DNA from: Micromonospora zingiberis
GTDB lineage: Bacteria > Actinomycetota > Actinomycetes > Mycobacteriales > Micromonosporaceae
Assembly: GCF_004331455.1 (NCBI RefSeq)
Contig: NZ_SJJR01000016.1
Span: 1 to 64,000 of the forward strand
Direction: 5' to 3'
DNA length: 64,000 nt
Shown: in pieces, positions 57,742 to 64,000 of the stretch
How positions within the stretch are numbered: position 1 is the stretch's first letter
How the letters are laid out: each line of letters opens with the position of its first letter
Made by a program: the position numbers and the translations under genes
The notes under the pieces: generated by a model
What the model was told of the DNA's origin: nothing
Seen by the model: the letters and a program-made list of their open reading frames with translations, nothing else
Databases searched by the model: none

Positions 57742-58911
57742 ATGCCCGCGCTGCCATCATCGCTGATCTCGTCCCTGTCCTGCGCACCGGCGTTGACCGT
57801 TGCCGAAACCACTGGTGGGCTGCCTGAAGCGCTCGCCGGTCTGCCTGATCCACGCGCCAGGCGAGGTGTCCGGCACCGGTTGACAGTCGTGGTCACCGCA
57901 GCCGTGTGTGCCGTGGTCGCCGGCTATCGCTCGTACGCCGCGATCGCCGAATGGGTCGCTGACGCGCCGGCGGCAACGGCTCTCGCTTTGGGCATGATCC
58001 CGGATCGGCGCCCGTCGGAGGCGATGATCCGTCGGCTGTTGCAGGCCATGGACCCGCAACTACTGACCGCAGCGATCAGTGCCTGGCTCGCCGGCCGGGT
58101 CACCGCCTCCACCTCAATGGCTGGTCGGGCGATCGCCGTCGACGGTAAGACCCTGCGCGGCTCCCGCACCACCGGCACCCCTGCCCGGCACGTGATGACC
58201 GCCTGCGACCAGGCCACCGGTGTGGTCCTGGCCAGCACCACCGTGGACGGCAAAACCAACGAGATCACCCGGTTCGCACCGCTGCTCGACCAGATTGGCG
58301 ACCTACGCGGCACGGTGATCACTGCCGATGCCCTGCACTGCCAACGCGAGCACGTCACCTACCTCGCGCAACGCGGCGCGCACTGGATCCTGACCGTCAA
58401 AGGCAACCAACCCCACCTGCACGCGCAGCTCACCGCACTGCCCTGGCGGGCAGTCCCGGACGCCACCCGCGACACCGACCGCGGACACGGTCGCCGCGAG
58501 ATCCGCAGCTGCAAGATCCTGACGATCTCCACCGGCATCGACTTCCCGCACGCCGCCCAAGCCATCCAGATCCGCCGCCGCAGACGTCGCCTGGACCAGC
58601 CGAAACGCTTCACCACCGAGACCGTCTACGCCATCACCGATCTCCGCGTCCATCAGGCGAAACCGGCACAACTGGCAGCGTGGACCCGCGAGCACTGGTC
58701 GATCGAAAACAAGGTCCACTGGGTCCGCGACGTCACCTACGACGAGGACCGCAGCCAGATCCGCACCGGCACCGGACCCGAAGTCATGGCCGCTTTACGC
58801 AACGCCGCGATCAGCGCCCTACGCCTGAGCGGGGCTACCAACATCGCCGCCGCCAACCGACATCACGCCCGCGACAGCACCCGCCCGCTGGCACTACTCA
58901 ACATCACCTGA
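57742..58911 (+). CDS. ISAs1-family transposase
   Basis: 389 residues, apparently intact. Markers: L-P-D-P-R-A-R-R-G-V-R-H near the N-terminus, A-V-D-G-K-T-L-R-G-S (first D), V-I-T-A-D-A-L-H-C-Q (second D), and W-S-I-E-N-K-V-H-W-V-R-D-V-T-Y-D-E-D (E). The start ATG lies 14 bases after the right end of the IS1634-type element, so the ISAs1 left end and promoter appear to be missing or displaced. The right end is probably near 58935 (GGGGCCCTGG). Confidence 0.9.
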   Translation: MPALPSSLISSLSCAPALTVAETTGGLPEALAGLPDPRARRGVRHRLTVVVTAAVCAVVAGYRSYAAIAEWVADAPAATALALGMIPDRRPSEAMIRRLLQAMDPQLLTAAISAWLAGRVTASTSMAGRAIAVDGKTLRGSRTTGTPARHVMTACDQATGVVLASTTVDGKTNEITRFAPLLDQIGDLRGTVITADALHCQREHVTYLAQRGAHWILTVKGNQPHLHAQLTALPWRAVPDATRDTDRGHGRREIRSCKILTISTGIDFPHAAQAIQIRRRRRRLDQPKRFTTETVYAITDLRVHQAKPAQLAAWTREHWSIENKVHWVRDVTYDEDRSQIRTGTGPEVMAALRNAAISALRLSGATNIAAANRHHARDSTRPLALLNIT

Positions 58912-59000
58912 CGACTTTGCCGGGGCCCTGGCCACCGCCCACGGACGGAATGTCGCCCAACACCGCCATCGTTCATGGTCGGGGTGTGAGCCTCGTCCGC
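58912..59000. other. ISAs1 right end and spacer
   Basis: CTGACGACTTTGCCGGGGCC just after the transposase stop resembles the terminal repeat of ISAs1-type elements. Nothing else is recognised. Confidence 0.4.
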
Positions 59001-59123
59001 TTACGGACGCGAGGTTCGCTTCCTCCGAGCGCGAACTGCTCGGACCGCCAGCAAGAGCACTAGGGTGCCGAGCGAGAAAACACCTACTGCCCAGGCGAGA
59101 GTATCTGGTCCATCGGCAAACAT
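59001..59123 (-). CDS. 40-residue single-pass membrane peptide at end of ABC operon
   Basis: 40 residues: short acidic start (M-F-A-D-G-P-D), one hydrophobic helix (about 8-28) and a strongly basic tail (R-A-V-R-A-R-R-K-R). ATG at 59123 has GGAGG five bases upstream (GGAGGAACTATG), the best ribosome-binding site in this operon. It is the last of five genes after the ABC ATPase (35-base gap). The topology, positive tail inside, suggests an immunity or accessory peptide; that is inference. Confidence 0.6.
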   Translation of the reverse strand: MFADGPDTLAWAVGVFSLGTLVLLLAVRAVRARRKRTSRP

Positions 59124-59158
59124 AGTTCCTCCAATCACGCCTCCGCCTCTACCTCTGA

Positions 59159-59839
59159 TTATAGACCTGCAACAAGCCCTACCTGATCTTGCGTCACACG
59201 AACGACGCTGTTGGCCTTGGCCGCCACGCTCTCATCGTGCGTGCAGAGGAGGACAGTACGGTCCGTAGCAGACTGCAACAAGAGATCCAGTACGACGTCT
59301 GCGGATTGCTCATCCAGGGATCCCGTCGGCTCGTCGGCCAGTAGTAGCCTTGGGTTGGTGATCAGGGCGCGGGCGATTGCCACGCGCTGCTGCTCTCCGC
59401 CGGACAGCTGGTAGGGACGGTGACTAGCCCGTGCGCCAAGCCCGATCCGATCGAGAGCGTCGGATGCCTGCCGAACTGCCGAACGCCGCGACTCGCCTGC
59501 AAGTAACAACGGCAGTGCGACGTTAGTGGCTGCATCGATGTGGGGCACTAGATGAAATGCCTGGAAAACGAAGCCGACGTTTGCGGCCCGAAAGTCCGCT
59601 AGGTGGCTGTCGTCCAAGGCCGATAGCTCGGTTCCCAGAACGTTCACCACACCCTGGTCCGGTCGTGCAATGCCTGACACTAGGTTTAGCAGGGAGCTTT
59701 TGCCTCCACCCGACGGTCCGACGATCGCGGTAACCGTGTGCTCGGAGATCGTGAGGCTCGCTCCGGAGAACACATCGACCCGCTTTCTGCCCGTGTTGTA
59801 TGACAGGTGAACATTGCGTATCTCGACCGCGATGGCCAT
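59159..59839 (-). CDS. ABC transporter ATPase (MacB/LolD type)
   Basis: About 226 residues: Walker A G-P-S-G-G-G-K-S-S, Q-loop F-V-F-Q-A-F-H-L-V-P-H, signature L-S-G-G-E-Q-Q-R, Walker B L-L-L-A-D-E-P-T, switch T-H-D-E. ATG at 59839 lies two bases after the preceding permease stop, with AGGGGG upstream. It should energise the two FtsX-like permeases encoded before it. Codon use is noticeably less GC-biased than in the core genome. Confidence 0.92.
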   Translation of the reverse strand: MAIAVEIRNVHLSYNTGRKRVDVFSGASLTISEHTVTAIVGPSGGGKSSLLNLVSGIARPDQGVVNVLGTELSALDDSHLADFRAANVGFVFQAFHLVPHIDAATNVALPLLLAGESRRSAVRQASDALDRIGLGARASHRPYQLSGGEQQRVAIARALITNPRLLLADEPTGSLDEQSADVVLDLLLQSATDRTVLLCTHDESVAAKANSVVRVTQDQVGLVAGL

Positions 59840-59841
59840 AT

Positions 59842-60993
59842 TCACTCGCCCCCTGCATACAGTTCGCGGAAAACTTCCAAGCGGCGACGCTGATCCACGA
59901 TCAGCGTTAGCAGAAGGTTGGGCACTGACGCAAGGACTAAATATCCCATAAGAACTCCAATTAGAAGCGTCTGGCTGTAACGGCCTAGCAGGTGCGGCAT
60001 GGCGACGTGCACGATTGTCGCAGCCAGCAGGGCACCGCACATCATCCGGGCCACTATCGCGGTCATGAATGCTCGCGATACCGTTGAAGGTCTAGTACCA
60101 AGGGCGACGAGTAGCCCTCTCAGCTTCGACGACTGGGCCCTGAGACGCCGGTCCGACCGTGCTCCGTACAGAATCCAAATTGCGGCACCAAAAAATGCGA
60201 CACCGAGTGAGGCTAGCCGTGTCTCGGACACCACGTCTCCACCGCTCAGTGACCGCCAAGCCAACTCCGCTCTGGTCTGCCTCGCTGCCTGGTTAGTTGA
60301 ATCAGTTTTGAGAGATAGCATCGTTTGATATACCGCTACCGTAGATGGATCCGCAGCGACCAACGCCGCTAGTTCATCAGCGCCTAGTAGTGATGCTGGA
60401 AGAACAATCAGGCCGCGGACCTCGGTGGGGAAGCTTGGATCGGCGTACGGCTCAGCGAGATCAGTGACCCTTACTGCGATCGGCGGGGCTGACACGCCCG
60501 ATAGCACAGTAATGAGTGCGATGCGATCGGCGTTGGTGATGCCGAGATGGAATGCGGTAACTTTGTCCAGAATCACCGCATCATCGCTCAAGCTAGTCGG
60601 CACGTTGCCGCCCAGAAAGCGAGGTACTTGAGACATGCTTCCGTCGATGACCATCGCCGTGACCGTCCACGTTCGTGACACATCGACTTCTTCTAAGGTC
60701 GGGTTACGCGACTCGCCGCTGCGGACAGCTTGCACGCGCATGCCTACGATTTCCAGGTAGCGCAGATGCTGACTATCCTCGGCCTTGCCGCCTGCTGCCG
60801 GTGCCGACACTCGCTCCCGCTCGCTATAAGACGCGCGGTACTGAAACGCCGCCCCATCGACGCGGCTGTCGACAACGATAGCAAGAACGAATGCGATAAG
60901 GGAGCCGACAAGGCCGCTCACCAAAATGTCAGCCAGAAGACCTCGCCACATTCCTAGGGTGACAAACCGTAGCGCTACAAGGAATGGACTCAT
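59842..60993 (-). CDS. FtsX-like ABC permease (second of pair)
   Basis: 383 residues: a transmembrane helix at 20-42, a ~220-residue extracytoplasmic domain, and three helices at the C-terminus (about 265-285, 308-335 and 345-370), the MacB/FtsX layout with one copy of the domain. The preceding gene encodes the other half, so the transporter is a heterodimer plus ATPase. Confidence 0.82.
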   Translation of the reverse strand: MSPFLVALRFVTLGMWRGLLADILVSGLVGSLIAFVLAIVVDSRVDGAAFQYRASYSERERVSAPAAGGKAEDSQHLRYLEIVGMRVQAVRSGESRNPTLEEVDVSRTWTVTAMVIDGSMSQVPRFLGGNVPTSLSDDAVILDKVTAFHLGITNADRIALITVLSGVSAPPIAVRVTDLAEPYADPSFPTEVRGLIVLPASLLGADELAALVAADPSTVAVYQTMLSLKTDSTNQAARQTRAELAWRSLSGGDVVSETRLASLGVAFFGAAIWILYGARSDRRLRAQSSKLRGLLVALGTRPSTVSRAFMTAIVARMMCGALLAATIVHVAMPHLLGRYSQTLLIGVLMGYLVLASVPNLLLTLIVDQRRRLEVFRELYAGGE

Positions 60994-60999
60994 GGCCGC

Positions 61000-62193
61000 T
61001 CATTCCAGTTCTCTCGGAAATGGCGACCTGTTGCTCCATCGCCACGTACGGTTGGTCAATGTCACCCATGCCACCACAAAGTAGACGAGGGTGGCCCCAG
61101 CCCCGGCACTTGCCATGTGGATTTGGTATCCAGGCGGCAACGCTGGAAAAAGGAATCCCTGATAAATTACGGAAGCGCTTAGATAGATGCCAAGGGATAT
61201 GCCTACGGCGACGATTAACGACTCGACCACAGCGACCCCTCTCACGAGCTTCCTGCGGCGGACACCGAGTATCTGTAGCAGGGCCATCGAGCGACCGTTC
61301 CGATGTACCAGTGCGATTGCCTCCCGAATAGCGAGACCCGCAATCGCTAGGTACGCCAGCACGGAGATTGTTAACACCACACGAAATCCCGCGGTCACTT
61401 CTGCCTCACTGCTGGCCCGTAAATCTGCAGTTGCGGACACCAGTGCACTGTCGCCTTTGGGAGATGATGCAAGTAGACTCTCTACCTCGTGCGCTGACCT
61501 ATTCGTCGTGAGGGCCGCGATCGTCGGTTCAAGCGGTGGCATTGAGCCAAGTCCAATTTCTGCGTTCGAAGGCATCGGACCGACTGCTACGTAGTCACTG
61601 GTTGCGTATCGTACGGCCAGGATGCGTCGAACAGTAGGTGTATAGACACCGTCTCCTATCTGAATGTTGACCGCGTCGCCAGGCTCTGCATCTAGGGTGC
61701 TGGCTAAGTGTGCACTCAGATCGATCCAATGTCCGGCAGGTGCGGGTGCGGATTCTACGACGTGTTGGTCGGAGAACCAGGACAAGTCGATCTTGTCCGG
61801 GTCACGAGTCAACAAGAGCTCTACGCGACCCTGAGTCTTGTCGTAGAAGCCGAAATCCACATTAGAAAACCTTACGAAGCTCACGTAGCCGCCGTCGCTA
61901 GCCACCTCCCTGAGGGCCGCTTCAGACTCTTGGTCGAGGAGATGATCGATCTCGAAAGTAAAGTTTGCGTGAGCATATGTCGAGGTCTCAAAATAGCGGA
62001 GCGTTGGCAGTGCCATTCCAAGCGATGCCAATGCAACGCTGGCAAAGGTGCTGAAGGCTAGCGAACGAGCGAGCGACATCCAGAACAAAACGGTTATGAC
62101 TGACAGGAACCGCCGGGCGCGGTCGACGGCGGTATTGCGTGAAGTCGCCATTTCCCTTCGGCCCGGCGGCTCAATGAGCTTTTGCTCTGTCAT
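61000..62193 (-). CDS. FtsX-like ABC permease (first of pair)
   Basis: 397 residues with the same layout: helix at about 32-60, external domain with aromatic/acidic patches (residues 65-270), and three C-terminal helices (about 275-300, 320-350 and 360-382). Start ATG at 62193, 16 bases after the secreted-protein gene; an in-frame ATG at 62151 next to AAGGGA is an alternative. Second gene of the operon. Confidence 0.82.
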   Translation of the reverse strand: MTEQKLIEPPGRREMATSRNTAVDRARRFLSVITVLFWMSLARSLAFSTFASVALASLGMALPTLRYFETSTYAHANFTFEIDHLLDQESEAALREVASDGGYVSFVRFSNVDFGFYDKTQGRVELLLTRDPDKIDLSWFSDQHVVESAPAPAGHWIDLSAHLASTLDAEPGDAVNIQIGDGVYTPTVRRILAVRYATSDYVAVGPMPSNAEIGLGSMPPLEPTIAALTTNRSAHEVESLLASSPKGDSALVSATADLRASSEAEVTAGFRVVLTISVLAYLAIAGLAIREAIALVHRNGRSMALLQILGVRRRKLVRGVAVVESLIVAVGISLGIYLSASVIYQGFLFPALPPGYQIHMASAGAGATLVYFVVAWVTLTNRTWRWSNRSPFPRELE

Positions 62194-62209
62194 CGTTCAG
62201 TGGACACTT

Positions 62210-62692
62210 TCAGGACACCCTGCTGAAGTTGCTGCAGTTTCGGTCGACGTTGTGCCCGGTACCGGTGCCGTAGCGGGTGTACCCAGTGCCTGCATACTCG
62301 CCCTGAGCCCTCGCCTGTTGCGAGACGGTGGTCGGCACGGCGATCCAGGACGAGTCGTGACGTGCCAACCACACGTTCCCGCCATTAACGGGGTCGGTAG
62401 TAAGGTTGAATGGCTTAACTCCGCCGCCCCAGTCCGTCCAACTTACGGTAGGACGCTTGAATGGGAAGTAGGGAAATGCGTGCTGGTAGAAAATCGGACT
62501 AGGAATGTAGTTATTGTTGAACTCTAGCTTTCCGGTCGAGGTCAAGTAATTTCCGACCGACACGGTCCCCGAGGACGGAGAAAGAGTGTTCGTGCAACTA
62601 ACCGAGTAGGCTTGCGCGGCGGAGGTCGTCATCGCGACCGCCAATGCTCCGAACGTCAGTGTGGACAGTGCCCGCCGAACCGATAAGCGCAT
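62210..62692 (-). CDS. Secreted protein (160 aa), first gene of ABC operon
   Basis: 160 residues. The signal peptide (R2-R7 basic, hydrophobic 9-22) has a probable A-Q-A cleavage after residue 28, leaving about 132 residues rich in Tyr, Trp, Gly and Asn with two cysteines, one near each end, that could form a disulfide. Not recognised. Its position first in an operon with two FtsX permeases, an ATPase and a small membrane peptide recalls bacteriocin/immunity modules such as lactococcin 972, but the residue patterns of that family are absent. ATG at 62692 has GAGG seven bases upstream. Confidence 0.7.
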   Translation of the reverse strand: MRLSVRRALSTLTFGALAVAMTTSAAQAYSVSCTNTLSPSSGTVSVGNYLTSTGKLEFNNNYIPSPIFYQHAFPYFPFKRPTVSWTDWGGGVKPFNLTTDPVNGGNVWLARHDSSWIAVPTTVSQQARAQGEYAGTGYTRYGTGTGHNVDRNCSNFSRVS

Positions 62693-63185
62693 CTACATCC
62701 TCTTCCCTCAAGTGCGTAGTAGGCAGGTTAAATAGATCTATGCCCGACCAAACGGATAGCTAGGCTGGTACATGGATACATCCCGTGAGTCGGCGCATCT
62801 AAAATGCAACTGGGTCCGATTACATGACTCCGAAGGTGGGCCGCGTATGCGGATCGTCGTACACCCCTTCCGTTTCTCAAGCGTCAAGCTGGCGCCTCGA
62901 TTTGTGGCAGACGAGCCTCAGTTCGCACCGGTGCATAAAAGGGGCCTCGCTCAGCCATTGACGAATGACACTAGCAGCGGGGGCGAGTGCTCGTTGCCCC
63001 TGTCCATCCCTACTGGACGTCAGACCCTCGCGAGTCGTCGACGAACACGTGTCTAGCCTTACGCATCGTGTTGCGCAAACGGTTCGGCTGATGCCAAAAC
63101 AGGGCAAACATCAACTGCCGATAGCCGCTAGATCACGACCGGTCACTAGATAACGTTCCGATAACGACCGCGTGCTACGGGGACG
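62693..63185. other. Intergenic region, ~490 bp
   Basis: AT-richer than the genome average; should contain the promoter of the operon reading left. Plus-strand open frames here show no family features or start context. No RNA gene recognised. Confidence 0.4.
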
Positions 63186-63964
63186 CTAGTGCCTCGTCAT
63201 GCAACCTTGAACGGGTAATTCGGGCGTGCTCGTTGGTTGACGCCAGCGGATGTAGTCGCCGATGGCGGCGTCCTGCTCGGCATGGCTGTGGTGGTCGGTG
63301 CCGTTGAGGGCGAAGTAACGTACGGCGGCGAACTCGGCTTCGATCCAGTTCAGCCAGCACGCATACGTTGGCAGAACACCAGCTCGACCTGATTGGCGGT
63401 GCACCAGGCGCGGACCTCGGGGTGCTTGTGCGGGGAGAAGTTGTCCAAGATGGGGTAGAGGCGTTGGTCGTGCCAGCGGCGGCGCAGGGTCTTGAGGAAG
63501 CTCAGGAACTCGCGCCATCGTTTGCGGTCGCGGATGCGGTAGTGCATCTTTCCTGTGGTCAAACGAGCCGTGCGGCGCTGGTATCGCTCCAGCACCCCGG
63601 AAACCTGTTCACGGAAGGTGCGGCGGCAGCCGCGCGTGGGGCACACCAGACGCCGCACCCGCACACGGACCACCACCCGCCGCCCGTCGACCGGAACGTC
63701 GGCGACCGTCCGCCAGTGATAGCCGTGCACCCGTCCGGACGAAGCCCAGCACCTCGGGCAGACCGCGGTGTCCTGCGGCGTCCGGGCCCGCACCACGATC
63801 CGCTCACCCTCGTCGGCCACATCCTCGATGACCAGCGGGGACAGCCCCGAGAACACCGTCTGTACAAGTCCGTTGCCATACTCCACATAGGAGCAACGAC
63901 ACTCGCCACCCTCCGTCACCACCGAAAGTGAGACAGGGCCTTTAACGAGACAGCCCTCCACCAT
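63186..63964 (-). pseudogene. Chimeric transposase remnant (ISL3-type front, IS630-type back)
   Basis: From 63964 the frame encodes a zinc ribbon of the ISL3 type (C69-P-R-C72, later C108-P-T-R-G-C113) up to about residue 136 (63556). It then changes abruptly to IS630-type sequence (L-Y-P-I-L-D-N-F-S-P-H-K-H-P-E-V). A one-base deletion near 63369 then shifts frame: the expected L-P-T-Y-A-x-W-L-N-W-I-E-A-E-F continues in the next frame to about 63240. Not functional. Confidence 0.75.
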
Positions 63965-64000
63965 CGGCGTTCATCGAATTCGGTGGTGGTTAGGCGGCGT
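63965..64000. other. Window edge
   Basis: 36 bases upstream of the transposase remnant; no feature seen. Confidence 0.3.

Noticed and set aside
62210..62692. Lactococcin 972 family assignment of the secreted protein
   Set aside because: The operon layout is similar, but the protein is longer and lacks the family's sequence pattern; left as unknown.
62772..63056. 94-residue plus-strand frame in the right-hand intergenic region
   Set aside because: No ribosome-binding site, no leaderless -10 and no recognisable motif.

Overview
The window is chromosomal DNA of a high-GC actinomycete. Very high third-position GC, many GTG starts, GTGA/ATGA gene overlaps, an aminofutalosine-type UbiA/UbiD pair beside a System II cytochrome c maturation operon and hemL, and many SpoIIE-phosphatase/STAS regulators fit Micromonosporaceae. 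The short dispersed repeats look like those I associate with Micromonospora. That genus call is inference.

Layout. 1-84 holds the edge of an IS630-type transposase. 200-10119 is a conserved housekeeping block: mqnP/mqnL (menaquinone), an alpha/beta hydrolase, then ccsB-resB-ccdA-tlpA for cytochrome c assembly, a histidine phosphatase and hemL. 10259-18163 is a signalling block: a STAS protein, a response regulator, a 1455-residue soluble poly-HAMP hybrid kinase and, divergently, an ATPase-GAF-SpoIIE phosphatase. 18198-26611 carries an FAD oxidase behind an SOS-like box, oligopeptidase B, a two-component pair and a PadR-controlled ABC exporter. 26775-33466 is a stressosome operon (rsbR-rsbS-rsbT, ATPase/PP2C, sensor kinase, REC-PP2C) flanked by two STAS genes. 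33478-47613 is mixed: MFS/GntR pair, mscL, a small SOS-box gene, benE/XRE pair, LuxR-AAA regulator, PP2C phosphatase, a second PadR-ABC unit, a beta-helix lipoprotein, SDR, DUF1772 and a cation/proton antiporter.

From 47783 to the end is accessory DNA. It opens with the 5' half of a tRNA-Lys gene and an IS110 remnant. Next comes a divergent unit: a soluble Ser/Thr kinase facing a 1323-residue protein with a C-terminal PD-(D/E)XK-like motif, followed by two small membrane proteins. The two membrane proteins share a 26-residue motif that resembles bacterial amyloid-signalling motifs. After an IS1634-type and an ISAs1-type element comes a lower-GC operon encoding a secreted protein, two FtsX-like permeases, an ABC ATPase and a 40-residue membrane peptide. 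The window closes with a chimeric, frameshifted transposase remnant.

Three themes cut across regions. First, dispersed repeats (a ~57-bp element and three palindrome families) have inserted into or against genes, adding residues to CcdA, MqnP and an XRE regulator and supplying the stop codon of a small gene. Second, at least nine genes have a TANNNT hexamer 6-7 bases before the start codon, the signature of leaderless transcription. Two of these promoters are overlapped by LexA-type boxes. Third, partner-switching regulation (STAS, RsbT/RsbW-type ATPases, SpoIIE phosphatases) dominates, but no sigma factor is encoded here.
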